Shown: positions 53,523 to 62,960, counted from the first letter of the stretch. The stretch is 64,000 nt of DNA from Candidatus Microthrix subdominans (GCA_016719385.1 JADJZA010000003.1:1-64000); one strand, 5' to 3'. Notes: generated by a model not told the origin, from the letters alone. Numbers and translations are program-made.

Positions 53523-54239
53523 TTAGTTGTCCTCTGGGCGGGCCCCGGAAGGCGGCCGCACACGAGGCACCACAACCGCCGTCATCACCAGGAGCGAAGC
53601 GGTGAGGCCCATCGCCGACAGCATCACCGCCACCACCACGCTCTGGCGCATGATCACCCGCGACAACGGCAGCGCGATCAGCACCTGCGCGACGACGACC
53701 ACCGCCCAGCCGGCCCTCGACAGCGTGGCGCGACGAAATCCGTCGACGAGCGGCGCGGCCACCACGACCCCGATGGCGCTGACCGTGGCCAGCGCCGTGC
53801 CCCATCCCGCGGAGCCCACCCACACCGGGCCGAGGACGGCCACCCCCAGCGCGACGGTGCCCGCCGGACCAACCGGGCGGCGCGTGACGGCCAACGCCAG
53901 CGCCAACGGGGCGAGCACGGCACCCGCCGCCAGGGCAGGCTCGGTATCGGGGACCGAGGCCCACACACCGACCAGGCTGACGACAGCCAGCGGCGCCGCC
54001 CACTCCTCCAGCGGATGCGGCCGGGTGGGGTCGTCCGACCAGGCCACCACCAGCGCAGCGGCCACCAGCCACGGCCACCGTCGAGGGTCGTTCCAAGCAC
54101 CGAGGACGGCTCCGGTCAGCCCGGCCAGCGCCACCAGGCGACGCTGCACGAACGACGGGGCAAACCGGGTTGTGGCGGCAAGCAACAGCCCCGCCCCCAC
54201 CGCCCACGCCGCCAGCACCAGGTGATAGCGCTCGACCAC
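53523..54239 (-). CDS. Multi-spanning membrane protein, unknown
   Basis: 238 residues, mostly hydrophobic: about seven or eight helices, for example YHLVLAAWAVGAGLLLAATT, APLAVVSLVGVWASV, ALAAGAVLAPLALALAV and the last LLVMTAVVVPRVRPPSG with a charged tail. I do not recognise a family. It sits between a small membrane protein gene (three bases apart) and the HPr-kinase-like gene, all leftward, so the three form one unit. Confidence 0.65.
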   Translation of the reverse strand: MVERYHLVLAAWAVGAGLLLAATTRFAPSFVQRRLVALAGLTGAVLGAWNDPRRWPWLVAAALVVAWSDDPTRPHPLEEWAAPLAVVSLVGVWASVPDTEPALAAGAVLAPLALALAVTRRPVGPAGTVALGVAVLGPVWVGSAGWGTALATVSAIGVVVAAPLVDGFRRATLSRAGWAVVVVAQVLIALPLSRVIMRQSVVVAVMLSAMGLTASLLVMTAVVVPRVRPPSGARPEDN

Positions 54240-54242
54240 GTC

Positions 54243-54422
54243 TCAGCGGCCCAGCCACAGGTTTTCGGCGACGCTGAACAGCACGACGACCGCGACGAAG
54301 CTCACCACGCACACCAGCACGTACAGCCCCGCGGTCTTCAGCCTGCGAAGCCCGCTCGACAACCACGGCGGCGTCGTCCGCCTCGCTTCCCGACCGCCGG
54401 GTGCATCTTCTCCAACCGGCAT
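54243..54422 (-). CDS. Small single-pass membrane protein
   Basis: 59 residues from the ATG at 54422: a charged N-terminus, then one hydrophobic helix (AGLYVLVCVVSFVAVVVLFS) and a short tail. Divergent from the aminotransferase, first of the three-gene leftward unit. Too short to classify. Confidence 0.55.
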   Translation of the reverse strand: MPVGEDAPGGREARRTTPPWLSSGLRRLKTAGLYVLVCVVSFVAVVVLFSVAENLWLGR

Positions 54423-54462
54423 GGATCGGACCCTACTCCGGCAGCCGCGTACCCTCTCCGGG

Positions 54463-55592
54463 GTGACGCGCATCTTCTTGTCGGCCCCCGACGTTCGCCA
54501 GCCCGAAAAAGACCTGCTGATGGCGGCAGTCGACTCGGGATGGGCGGCACCCGCCGGGCCCGACCTGGCCGCATTCGAAACCGAGATCGCCGCGGTCACC
54601 GGCGTCGATCACGCAGTGGCACTCTCCAGCGGCACCGCTGCGCTGCACCTGGCGTTGCACGCCCTGGGGGTCGGCCCCGGCGACGAGGTCATCGTGTCGA
54701 CGTTCACGTTCGCCGCCTCGGCCAACGCGGTATCCTACGTGGGCGCCACGCCCGTGTTCGTCGACTCCTCGGCCGACGACTGGAACCTCGACCCCGAACT
54801 GCTCGAGCGGGCGCTGGCGGAGCGGGCTGCGGTTGGCCGGCTGCCGGCCGCCGTGATCTCGGTCGACCTGTACGGCCAGCCCGCCGACTACCGACGGATC
54901 GAACCGATCTGCGAGCGCTACGGCGTGCCGCTCATCGAGGACGCCGCCGAGGCGCTCGGCTCGTCACTCGCCGGGCGGCCGGGTGGATCGTTCGGCAGGG
55001 TGGCCGCGCTGTCGTTCAACGGCAACAAGCTGATCACCACGTCCGGCGGCGGCATGCTGGTCGGCGCCGACGAGGCGCTGATCGAACGGGCGAGGTTTTT
55101 GTCCACGCAGGCCAAGGAGCCCGCCCCCACTACGAGCATCACGAGATCGGTTTCAACTACCGGCTGTCCAACCTGCTGGCCGCGTTCGGCCGAGGTCAGC
55201 TGTCCACTTTGGACGAGCGGATCGCCCGGCGACGCTGGTACTTCGACCGCTACGTCGAAGTACTGGGCGACGTCGATGGGGTGACCTTCCAGCCCGAGAT
55301 CGACGAGGGGTTCTGCAACCGCTGGCTGACCTGCGCGCTGATCGACCCTGCGCTGGCGGGCTTCAGCTCCGCCGACCTGCGCGAGCACCTGGACGGCGAT
55401 GACATCGAGTCCCGCCCCACCTGGAAGCCGATGCACCAGCAGCGCTCGTTTGCCGGCGTTCCGACCGTGCTCAACGGCACGTCCGACCGGCTGTTCGACC
55501 ACGGCATCTGCCTGCCCAGCGGCAGCGGCATGACCGACGGCGACTTCGACCGGGTGCTCACCTCGATCGGCGTGTTCCTCAACCGCGCCTGA
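54463..55592 (+). pseudogene. DegT/DnrJ/EryC1-type sugar aminotransferase, one frameshift
   Basis: PLP enzyme adding an amino group to nucleotide-sugars for surface polysaccharide. VDHAVALSSGTAALHLALHA, GDEVIVSTFTFAASANAVSY, PLIEDAAEALGSSLAG, PLP Lys in LSFNGNKLITTSGGGML. The frame shifts at about 55118, in a CCCCC run where six C would restore HYEHHEIGFNYRLSNLLAAF; the rest is intact to LTSIGVFLNRA. One base short of functional, so a base-call error is quite possible. GTG start at 54463. Confidence 0.8.
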
Positions 55593-55830
55593 ACTATCTC
55601 GGGAAACCAAACTTTTGCGATAATCCGTTGACGGTCGAACGCCTGTTCGGTACCATGGTGTGTAGGTCATCGCAGGACCGGTCAATCTCGTCGGGTGGGG
55701 AGACGCACGGGATACGCAGGCCGCGATGATTGAGGTGTTGTCCAAGCGGACGCTTGGGGCGGCGCCGTCCACGTACGAAGAGCGACTCTCGTTGTGGGGT
55801 TGCTGGCTCCTTTGGGGGAGGTGAACATCC

Positions 55831-57477
55831 ATGGTCGAAACGACGGTGACCAACGGCGCGGGAGGCACGGCGGCACAAGGCTCCGCACGCACGGCGAAAC
55901 GTGCCGGAGGAGACGTTGGGGCACGAGACGCTGGGACACGAGACGCCGGGGCACGAGACGCCGGGGCACGAGACGCTGGGACACGAGACGCTGGGACACG
56001 AGACGCTGGCTGTCTGTGTGGGGGCCTCACGGTCGACTCGGGCGTGTCGGAGTTGGACGTCGGGGCGTTGAAGGCCGAGATCGCTGCGCTCTCCAGGGTG
56101 GACGCGTTGGTGGTTGCCCGCCGTTCGGCGGTGGTTACCGAGTTGGCTCGTCGTGACGGGGATGTGGCCGAGCAGCTGCGCAGATCCGGCAACATGTCGT
56201 CTCGCCAGGCTCGTAAGGCGGCGAAGACCGCCCAGGGTTTGGCACACTTGCCAAAGACCCGCGAGGCGTTGGAACGCGGCGAGATCGGTGCCGGGCAGGC
56301 CGAGGCGTTGGCGTCTCGGATGGACAAGCCCGAACAGGCCCGCAACGTCCGAAACAACGAGGACTCACTGTTGGAGAAGGCCAAGTCCCAAGACGTCGAC
56401 GAGTTCGCTCGCACCATGCGCCAGGAAGACATTGCCGGGTCACCCGATCACGGCAACACCCACGCCCAACGCCAGCGGCAGGCCCGGAAGGCGTCGACGT
56501 GGATCGACGGCGACACCGGCATGCATCTGCTGTTTGCCGAGTTCGATCCGATCACCGGCGCCCGCATCTCCACCCAACTGGCCACGATGGTCGACCAACT
56601 GTGGCGGGCCGAACACCTACCCGGCGCCGCCCGCCGCAACAAACGGGCGGTCGCCCAACGACGCGCCGATGCCCTCGAAGCGCTCATCTGCCGCAACACC
56701 ACCAAGAACGCCGGCACCACGACCGGCACCACCGACGCCCGGAGCAACGGTGACGTCCGGTGCGACGGCACCAGCAACGGCACCAGCAACGGCACCAGCA
56801 CCGGCAACGGGACCAGCACGCCCGGCGGTGCGACGTCGACGCCCGAGGAACACCCTGCTCCGGCCGACGCGCCCGCCGGTCAGCCGAGCTTCGACTTCGG
56901 TCCCACCGGCGACACCGGTCCCACCGGCGACACAGCTGGTCCCACTCCCCAACCCACCAAGCACGATGATCCCGGCCCGGCACCAGTAGTGCCGGCGCCC
57001 AACCCGACCCAACTGATGGTCATCGCCAACTACGACGCGCTCCGTCAGGCTCTCGCCGGGGGATCGCTGCCCGACGGCACCCCGCTGTCCGCCGAAGCGG
57101 TCGCCAAGCTGGCCTGCGACGCCGAACTCCTCCCCGCCATCTTCGACACGAACGCCCAACCGCTCTGGCTGGGCCGCACACAACGCCTCGCCACCCCCGC
57201 CCAACGAGCCGCCGTCACCGCCCGCGACCGCGGCTGCATCGGCTGCGCCACCGCCGCCGAATGGTGCCAAGTCCACCACATCACCTGGTGGTCTCAACAC
57301 GGCACCACCGATCTCGACAACCTCTGCTTGTTGTGCTCCAAACACCACCACCTCGTCCACGAACACAACCTGAAGATCGTCCCAACCCCAAATGGACCCA
57401 AAATCCACACCGGAGGAACTCACCCGCCACCGCAGCGCTCAGCAACCGACCCCAGACCAACGCACATCGCTGCCTAA
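55831..57477 (+). CDS. DUF222/13E12-type protein with HNH endonuclease domain
   Basis: 548 residues. After a short start comes a block of RDAGT/RDAGA pentapeptide repeats (55920-56015), the DUF222 region (VDALVVARRSAVVTELARRD, NMSSRQARKAAKTAQGLAHL), a low-complexity Gly/Asn/Thr linker (56700-56990), and a C-terminal HNH motif (CIGCATAAEWCQVHHITWWS, then NLCLLCSKHHHLVHEHN). Multi-copy family of actinobacteria, thought to be mobile or phage-derived. GGGGGAGGTGAAC precedes the ATG. 55593-55830 holds no gene. Confidence 0.9.
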   Translation: MVETTVTNGAGGTAAQGSARTAKRAGGDVGARDAGTRDAGARDAGARDAGTRDAGTRDAGCLCGGLTVDSGVSELDVGALKAEIAALSRVDALVVARRSAVVTELARRDGDVAEQLRRSGNMSSRQARKAAKTAQGLAHLPKTREALERGEIGAGQAEALASRMDKPEQARNVRNNEDSLLEKAKSQDVDEFARTMRQEDIAGSPDHGNTHAQRQRQARKASTWIDGDTGMHLLFAEFDPITGARISTQLATMVDQLWRAEHLPGAARRNKRAVAQRRADALEALICRNTTKNAGTTTGTTDARSNGDVRCDGTSNGTSNGTSTGNGTSTPGGATSTPEEHPAPADAPAGQPSFDFGPTGDTGPTGDTAGPTPQPTKHDDPGPAPVVPAPNPTQLMVIANYDALRQALAGGSLPDGTPLSAEAVAKLACDAELLPAIFDTNAQPLWLGRTQRLATPAQRAAVTARDRGCIGCATAAEWCQVHHITWWSQHGTTDLDNLCLLCSKHHHLVHEHNLKIVPTPNGPKIHTGGTHPPPQRSATDPRPTHIAA

Positions 57478-57492
57478 GGACAGGTCAACCCG

Positions 57493-57854
57493 CTGACGAT
57501 CACCGAAGACGACCGCCACCATCTACACCAACAGCTCGCAGGAGCGCTGGATCAACGAGGGGCCACCACGATGATGGAACTGCTCCCACCGGTGGGATGG
57601 GCCGACGTCGCCCCAAACGCGACCTCGACCAGCTCGAGGAACGCATGGACCTGCGGATTGACAAGGTCGAGCACAGCATGAACCTCCGCTTCGACAAGGT
57701 AACGGAAAGCATAGATCTGCGCTTCGACGCAACCGTCTCGAGTTTCCATGCCGACCTTGCGGAGTCGGGTCGTCGGATGCAGGGCGTGTTCCTCACGGCA
57801 ATCGTCGCTGCCACCAGCCTTCTCGCTGCGCTCTCGGTGTTCGGGCCCAAGTGA
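57493..57854 (+). pseudogene. Coiled-coil membrane protein, paralogue 4, frameshifted
   Basis: TITEDDRHHLHQQLAGALDQ and TMMELLPPVGWADVA, then one base missing at about 57613 moves the frame to KRDLDQLEERMDLRIDKVEH, two to three imperfect repeats, and the membrane helix (VFLTAIVAATSLLAALSVFG). The usual ATG is a CTG here (57493), a second sign of decay. Confidence 0.75.
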
Positions 57855-57944
57855 CCCGCAGTCTCCGAAGCGATCAAGTTCCTCAGACGTTGACGCAGTA
57901 TCGGCGACGTTGACCAGCCCCATGCTACGTGACACAATTGTGTC

Positions 57945-58214
57945 ATGGCGACTGAATCGGTGCGATCCGTGCGCAACAACTTCTCCGATGTCATCGGACG
58001 GGTGCAGCAGCATCACGAACGGGTGACCATCACCAAAAACGGTGAGCCCGCAGCCGTACTCATCAGCCCCGAGGACCTCGATTCGATGGAGGAAACGCTC
58101 ACCATCCTGTCGGAGCCCGGTGCCCGGGCCGAGCTGGCGGAAGCCGAGCAGTCGATCCTCGATGGTGATGTCGTCGCTGGCGCCGACGCCATCGCTGCCC
58201 TCCGTCAAAGGTGA
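57945..58214 (+). CDS. Phd/YefM-family antitoxin
   Basis: 89 residues: VRSVRNNFSDVIGRVQQHHE, RVTITKNGEPAAVLISPEDL and a C-terminal acidic helix (ELAEAEQSILDGDVVAGADA) that wraps the toxin. Its N-terminal domain binds DNA and would repress its own promoter upstream of 57945. Overlaps the RelE start by four bases. Intact source of the remnants at 36780 and 48000. Confidence 0.9.
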   Translation: MATESVRSVRNNFSDVIGRVQQHHERVTITKNGEPAAVLISPEDLDSMEETLTILSEPGARAELAEAEQSILDGDVVAGADAIAALRQR

Positions 58215-58486
58215 CCGAGGGTAGCTACAACGTCGTGCTTTCGCGTCCCGCGGCACGAGCGCTCGAAGAACGGCTTCCTGAGGCGGTTGCAGTTGCGGCG
58301 ATCGACTTCATCAACGGTCCGCTGTCCGACAATCCGCAACGAGTTGGAGGCCCGCTGCATGGCGAGCTCGAAGGCTGTCGAAGCGCCAGACGAGGCACCT
58401 ACCGAATCGTGTACCGCATCGATGAGACGAAACATGCGGTGTTCGTTCTGCGGATCGCCCATCGCCGGGACGTGTACTCGACGTAG
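58211..58486 (+). CDS. RelE/ParE-family toxin
   Basis: 91 residues, VVLSRPAARALEERLPEAVA, then SARRGTYRIVYRIDETKHAV and FVLRIAHRRDVY, the standard RelE fold and C-terminal basic residues. Cleaves mRNA at the ribosome in characterised relatives. GTG start inside the antitoxin stop (GTGA). Complete module. Confidence 0.9.
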   Translation: MTEGSYNVVLSRPAARALEERLPEAVAVAAIDFINGPLSDNPQRVGGPLHGELEGCRSARRGTYRIVYRIDETKHAVFVLRIAHRRDVYST

Positions 58487-58524
58487 AGCCCCCACTCATG
58501 CTTTCGGCGTGCGGCCCCACCGGA

Positions 58525-59628
58525 TCAGCGCAACTGCGGCCTGATAACACCGATGAGTGACGCCAGGGCGTCCCGGCGGCGCAGCGATCTGTCCTCCAGA
58601 TGGGCCTTGGATGGCCAGGCGAGGGCGGTGAGGTAGGCCGCACGATCACGAAGCGACATCTCCCGGGCCACGTCCAGCTTGGCCCGACCCAGGCTGGAGC
58701 CCTCCCGCCGATGCCGCTCAACCATCACGACCTCGTCGGGGTCCAACCGGTAACCGGCCCGCCACTCCGTCCACGCCGGAACCTTGACGCCGAGTCGCTC
58801 GGCGACCAGGTCGACCGCCATCGCCAGCACGGCGCCGCCGCGCCACAGCGCCGCCTCGGGGGCGACCACCTCCGGGGCGAGGCCGCCGTTGGCCAGGTAA
58901 CCGGCCAGGTCGCGCAGGTTCATCAGCGCCGGCTGGGGCGACCCCAACAGCAGGTGATACGCCGAGTGCAGCAGGCGGTGGGTCGGGCTGAGCGCTCCGA
59001 AGCTCACCCCGCCGATCTCGAAATGATCCGGGTGGGCGAAGAGCCGTTCGAGGGGGATGCGATGCCCGAAGACTCCGTCGGCCGGCGTGCGATGCAGGTC
59101 GAACTCGACTCCGTCGGGAAGGGTGGGGGTGACCGACTTGGCGAACCGCCGGTCGAAGCCCCTGCGCCGCTCCGCCCACGGCAGCGTGCCTCCCATCGCC
59201 GTGAGGACCGCGACCGCCCGGTCGATGTCCCGCGCCGCCACCAGCAGGTCCACGTCGGCGAACGTACGCACCGACGGGTCGAGCGCATCGAGATGGGCGA
59301 TCGCCGGGCCCTTGATCACCAAGTGCTCGATGCCGCCGGCCGCATCGAAGGCGTCGCGCACCTCCAGCAGCCGGACCTCCAGCTGAATGCACCACAGCAG
59401 GGCACCGTGCTGGCGCTCCACCAAGTCGGCCTCGAGCTCCGGCGACAACTCGACATCGCCGGACGCAGCGGCGGCCAGCAGCGGCCCAATCAGCCGGGTC
59501 TGTTGCAGCCGACCGGCAAAACCCGCCTGGTCGCTGTCCGGGGGGAGTTCGATGCCCGGCGCCCCGGGCAGGCCCCAGCCGGCGATGGCTCGAAGCGCGG
59601 CCTCGGTGGCATCGACCGGCGCGGTCAC
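58525..59628 (-). CDS. NTP_transf_5 nucleotidyltransferase-like protein
   Basis: 367 residues. Nucleotidyltransferase fold of the kind coded beside PqqD and HprK-like genes: HLVIKGPAIAHLDALDPSVR, TFADVDLLVAARDIDRAVAV with the Asp pair, VEFDLHRTPADGVFG, and FGALSPTHRLLHSAYHLLL. In exopolysaccharide and lasso-type loci such proteins accompany PqqD chaperones; their reaction is unknown. ATG overlaps the PqqD stop by four bases. Confidence 0.75.
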   Translation of the reverse strand: MTAPVDATEAALRAIAGWGLPGAPGIELPPDSDQAGFAGRLQQTRLIGPLLAAAASGDVELSPELEADLVERQHGALLWCIQLEVRLLEVRDAFDAAGGIEHLVIKGPAIAHLDALDPSVRTFADVDLLVAARDIDRAVAVLTAMGGTLPWAERRRGFDRRFAKSVTPTLPDGVEFDLHRTPADGVFGHRIPLERLFAHPDHFEIGGVSFGALSPTHRLLHSAYHLLLGSPQPALMNLRDLAGYLANGGLAPEVVAPEAALWRGGAVLAMAVDLVAERLGVKVPAWTEWRAGYRLDPDEVVMVERHRREGSSLGRAKLDVAREMSLRDRAAYLTALAWPSKAHLEDRSLRRRDALASLIGVIRPQLR

Positions 59629-59927
59629 GTGAGGCCCGCCGGGGCGACGGCCTGCTCGACCGCCTCGATCAGCTGCGCGTCGACCAACGAATCGACTGCG
59701 GCCTGCACCTCGGCCACCCGTATCTCGCCCAGCTCGGGCCAGAGCTCACCGATTCGCTCGGTCAGCTCGTCGGCCGAGGCCGCCTCATCGAGCACCAGCC
59801 AGACGAAGAGGGCCGACCCCTCGATGCCCACCGTGTCCCGCCCCGACGCACCGACCCACGCCCGGCCGTGCAGGGCACGAAACACCATGCCGTGAACACG
59901 CTGGTAGCGAAGAGGGGGGGCTGACAC
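59625..59927 (-). CDS. PqqD-family protein
   Basis: 100 residues, winged-helix PqqD fold: WVGASGRDTVGIEGSALFVW, LVLDEAASADELTERIGEL and a last helix pair ending in DSLVDAQLIEAVE. PqqD-type proteins bind leader peptides and pass them to modifying enzymes. GTG start. Coupled to the NTP_transf_5 gene; no radical SAM gene nearby, so not PQQ synthesis. Confidence 0.75.
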   Translation of the reverse strand: MSAPPLRYQRVHGMVFRALHGRAWVGASGRDTVGIEGSALFVWLVLDEAASADELTERIGELWPELGEIRVAEVQAAVDSLVDAQLIEAVEQAVAPAGLT

Positions 59928-59941
59928 TCAACGGATCATAT

Positions 59942-60778
59942 TCACTTGGGGATCATGTTGAACTCGTCGGGGTTCGGTCCGTTCCGCTGGTCCCGGTCGA
60001 GGCCCGTGATCCGGGCCATCTCGTCGTCGGTCAAGTCGACGTCGAAGATGTCGAAGTTCTCCGCCACCCGGCTGGGCGTCACCGACTTGGGGAAGATGAT
60101 GTCGCCCCGCTGGATGTGCCAGCGCAGCGTCACCTGGGCGGCGGTCTTGTGGTGGGCCTTCCCGATCTCGATCAGCGTGTCGTCGTCGAGCACCTTGCCC
60201 TGGGCGATCGGCGACCAGGCCTCGGTGGCGATGCCGCGCTCGGCGTTGGCGGCGCGCACGTCGTCCTGGACGAAGTACGGATGCACCTCGATCTGGTTGA
60301 CCGACGGCGCCGTGTCGGTCTCGTCCGCCAGCCGCCTCAGGTGAGCGGGCTGGAAGTTGGACACGCCGATCGAGCGGCAGCGGCCGGTCGCCTTGATCTC
60401 CTCCATCGCCCGCCACGTCTCGACAAAGTCGCCGACGTCGGGCATCGGCCAATGGATGAGGAACAGATCGAGCGCGTCGACGCCGAGGTCGTTGATCGTG
60501 GTTTCGAACGACGCCAGCGCGTCGTCGCGGCCGTGGTGGGAGTTGTTGAGCTTGCTGGTGACGAACACCTCGGAGCTGTCCCCGCCGAAGTGCCGCAGCG
60601 CCTCCCCCACCTGGGCCTCGTTGCCGTACATCTGAGCGGTATCGATGTGGCGATACCCGGCGCGCAGCGCCGTCAGCGTGACGTCGACGGTGTCGGCCGG
60701 GTCGATCTGGAACACCCCGAAGCCCAGCTGAGGAATCTGCACCCCGTCGTTGAGGGTGATGTTGGGGACCGTGCTCAT
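59942..60778 (-). CDS. Aldo-keto reductase
   Basis: 278 residues from the ATG at 60778, after AAAGGAAA. NADPH-dependent reductase; catalytic tetrad: Asp and Tyr in YRHIDTAQMYGNEAQVG, Lys in VFVTSKLNNSHHGR, His in LFLIHWPMPDVGDF. C-terminal cofactor contacts in IIFPKSVTPSRVAENFDIFD. Typical of AKR5-type 2,5-diketogluconate or methylglyoxal reductases. Intact and single. Confidence 0.9.
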   Translation of the reverse strand: MSTVPNITLNDGVQIPQLGFGVFQIDPADTVDVTLTALRAGYRHIDTAQMYGNEAQVGEALRHFGGDSSEVFVTSKLNNSHHGRDDALASFETTINDLGVDALDLFLIHWPMPDVGDFVETWRAMEEIKATGRCRSIGVSNFQPAHLRRLADETDTAPSVNQIEVHPYFVQDDVRAANAERGIATEAWSPIAQGKVLDDDTLIEIGKAHHKTAAQVTLRWHIQRGDIIFPKSVTPSRVAENFDIFDVDLTDDEMARITGLDRDQRNGPNPDEFNMIPK

Positions 60779-60902
60779 CAGAGGGGTTTCCTTTGCGGGT
60801 CGGGGGCCAGCGTCTGTACCCGACGCAGTGACCTCCCAAACGGTGCCGGCGCAGCGCACGGAGCGAGATCGCCGACCGGGTCACCTCCCACCGTTGGCCG
60901 GT

Positions 60903-61691
60903 TCAGGTCGCCGACCTACCCAGCTTCCAGTAGCCCCGAACCGTTGCCTGGGATCGGGTGAGCCCACGCCCGTCGAACAGGTGGGTGCGGATGCGCTGCA
61001 TCGCCGCCGCCTCGCCGGCCACCCACACCACCGCCGGCATCGCGCCAAGGCTCTCGATCGCCTCGACCATCGCCGTCCCTGGAGCCGCCCCCTCCGGAAG
61101 GTCGAGCCAGCGGAGCGTCGTCGCCGGACCGGCGTGCAGTTCCAATCGGACGGCGGGGTCGCTGACCTCGATCAGCACCGTGACGGGCAGGGTTGGGGGC
61201 ATCGCCTCGAGGAGCTGATCGATGGCGGGGATAGCGGTCTCGTCCCCGGCGAGCAGGTACGAAGAAACGCCGGTCTGAATCTCGTAGCCCCGGCCGGGCC
61301 CCGAGACCGCCACCTCGTCCCCGGGCGTGGCCGATGCCGCCCAGCCGGAGGCCGCGCCCTCGCCGTGGGCGACGACGTCGATGGTCAGCTCGCCCGCCTC
61401 GGGATCGTGGCGGCGAGGCGTAAACGTGCGGATCGGGGCCCGCGACCCGTCCGACAGCTCGAACTGGTTGCCCGTCCACGTGGGCAGCTCCAACCGGCCG
61501 TCAGCCTGCGGCAACAGCAGACGCACCGACGCCGCCGGCTCGTCGATCGCCAGCCCATCGAGCTCGGGCCCGGCGAGGACGACGCGCGTCATGCGAGGGG
61601 TCAGCGGCGCGATCCGATCGACGGCGACCAGCCGGAACTGCGGCGGCTCCCGACGCAGTGGCGCTTTCGGGTCGGATTGGCGGGCACTCAC
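60903..61691 (-). CDS. Siderophore-interacting FAD-binding reductase
   Basis: 262 residues. FAD-binding barrel with APIRTFTPRRHDPEAGELTI, then the SIP NAD(P)H domain: YLLAGDETAIPAIDQLLEAM, VVWVAGEAAAMQRIRTHLFD, and the diagnostic C-terminus RGYWKLGRSAT. Reduces ferric siderophores to release iron. GTG start; it opens divergently from coiled-coil gene 5 with overlapping or nearly overlapping starts. Confidence 0.9.
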   Translation of the reverse strand: MSARQSDPKAPLRREPPQFRLVAVDRIAPLTPRMTRVVLAGPELDGLAIDEPAASVRLLLPQADGRLELPTWTGNQFELSDGSRAPIRTFTPRRHDPEAGELTIDVVAHGEGAASGWAASATPGDEVAVSGPGRGYEIQTGVSSYLLAGDETAIPAIDQLLEAMPPTLPVTVLIEVSDPAVRLELHAGPATTLRWLDLPEGAAPGTAMVEAIESLGAMPAVVWVAGEAAAMQRIRTHLFDGRGLTRSQATVRGYWKLGRSAT

Positions 61692-62114
61692 GGCGCAACT
61701 CTGTCAGAGACGGCGACCTGGAACGCAGCACCCGGCCGGTATGATCTGCAACAACGGGCCAACGAAGTCTTGGGAAGGAAGGAGGGCACCACCTTGATGG
61801 AGCTGCTTCCCCCGGTTGGATGGGCAGACGTCGCTACCAAGCGCGATATCGATGCGCTCGACCTCAATTTCCGCCGGATCGACGACCAGTTCAAGCGCGT
61901 TGACGAACGGTTCAAGCACATCGATGAGCAGTTCAAGCGCGTCGACGGACGATTTGACCGGCTTGAGTCACAGATCGATGAGCGAATCGACGCTCGATTC
62001 GACGCGTTCAACGCCAGCGTGCAGACCGACCTTCGCAGGATGCAGGCGGTGCTGTTGGGCACGATGACAACGCTCGCCGTCGCGATCACCGGCATCATCT
62101 CCATCGCTACCTGA
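61677..62114 (+). CDS. Coiled-coil membrane protein, paralogue 5
   Basis: About 145 residues. GRYDLQQRANEVLGRKEGTT, LMELLPPVGWADVATKRDI, then a heptad-like run of FKRVDERFKHIDEQ type (four units), and a C-terminal helix (TMTTLAVAITGIISIAT). The start is unclear: no ATG or GTG fits, a TTG at 61677 is in frame. Overlaps the start of the divergent siderophore gene if so. Confidence 0.65.
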   Translation: MAGTHGATLSETATWNAAPGRYDLQQRANEVLGRKEGTTLMELLPPVGWADVATKRDIDALDLNFRRIDDQFKRVDERFKHIDEQFKRVDGRFDRLESQIDERIDARFDAFNASVQTDLRRMQAVLLGTMTTLAVAITGIISIAT

Positions 62115-62156
62115 ACTCGAGCACCTGAAACACGGCGACGAGGAGGCCCTGACCCC

Positions 62157-62960
62157 TCACCCGCGGAAGTTGGGCGACCGCTTCTCGCGGTGGGACGCCA
62201 ACCCCTCTCGCGCGTCGGGACCGCCAAACCCGTAGAACTCGGCGTACAACGATGCATCGAAAGCGGGGCCGGCCGACCGGTAATGGTGGTTGAGCGTGTG
62301 CTTGGTGAACGCGATCGCCTCGGCGGACCCGGCGGCGAGGTCGACGGCGATGCTCATCGCCTCGTCTTGCACGGCGTCGTCGTCGACGCACAGCGACACC
62401 AGCCCGATGCGTTCGGCCTCCTCGCCGCTGAGCGGACGGTTGGTCAGCAGGTAGTACTTGGCCTTCGCCATGCCGCACAGCAGCGGCCAAGCAACCGCCG
62501 CATGGTCGCCGGCCGCCACGCCGAGCCGGGTGTGCCCATCGATGATCTTGGCGGACCGGCCCACCACCGACACGTCGGCGAGCAACGCCGCCACCAGCCC
62601 CGCACCAACCGCGGGGCCATGGATGGCCGACACGACCGGCTTGGAGCAGTCGATGATGCCCCACACCAGGTCTCGGGCCTCGGTCAGCACCCGGCTGCGC
62701 ACCTCCCGGTCCGACATGATCGAGTCGAGCAACTCGAAGCTGCCGCCCGCCGAGAACCCCTTGCCCGCGCCGCGGATCAGCGCCACCCGCGTGTCGGGAT
62801 CACGGTCGATCACCCGCCACACGTCGGCCAGGCTGCGGTGGGCGTCGGCGTCCACGGCGTTGAGGCCGGGCGCATCCAACGTGAGCCGCAGCACCCCGTC
62901 GGAAGGTCGGTCCACGCCGAAGCCGCTGAAGTTGCCGTAACGATCGTCGTCGGTGGTCAC
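62157..62960 (-). CDS. Enoyl-CoA hydratase/isomerase
   Basis: 267 residues, crotonase fold: VLRLTLDAPGLNAVDADAHR, oxyanion residues in GKGFSAGGSFELLDSI and SAIHGPAVGAGLVAALLADV, C-terminal SRVGP-equivalent helices to REKRSPNFRG. One catalytic Glu is not obvious in the usual place, so the exact reaction is uncertain. Intact, unlike the copy at 41288-42083 with which it shares only family resemblance. Confidence 0.85.
   Translation of the reverse strand: MTTDDDRYGNFSGFGVDRPSDGVLRLTLDAPGLNAVDADAHRSLADVWRVIDRDPDTRVALIRGAGKGFSAGGSFELLDSIMSDREVRSRVLTEARDLVWGIIDCSKPVVSAIHGPAVGAGLVAALLADVSVVGRSAKIIDGHTRLGVAAGDHAAVAWPLLCGMAKAKYYLLTNRPLSGEEAERIGLVSLCVDDDAVQDEAMSIAVDLAAGSAEAIAFTKHTLNHHYRSAGPAFDASLYAEFYGFGGPDAREGLASHREKRSPNFRG

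Noticed and set aside
54015..54420. Rightward Arg/Pro-rich frame leading into the aminotransferase
   Set aside because: Antisense shadow of the membrane protein gene; the aminotransferase starts at 54463.
59928..60884. Alternative leftward frame over the aldo-keto reductase
   Set aside because: Arg/Ala-rich shadow without motifs; the neighbouring frame has the full catalytic tetrad.
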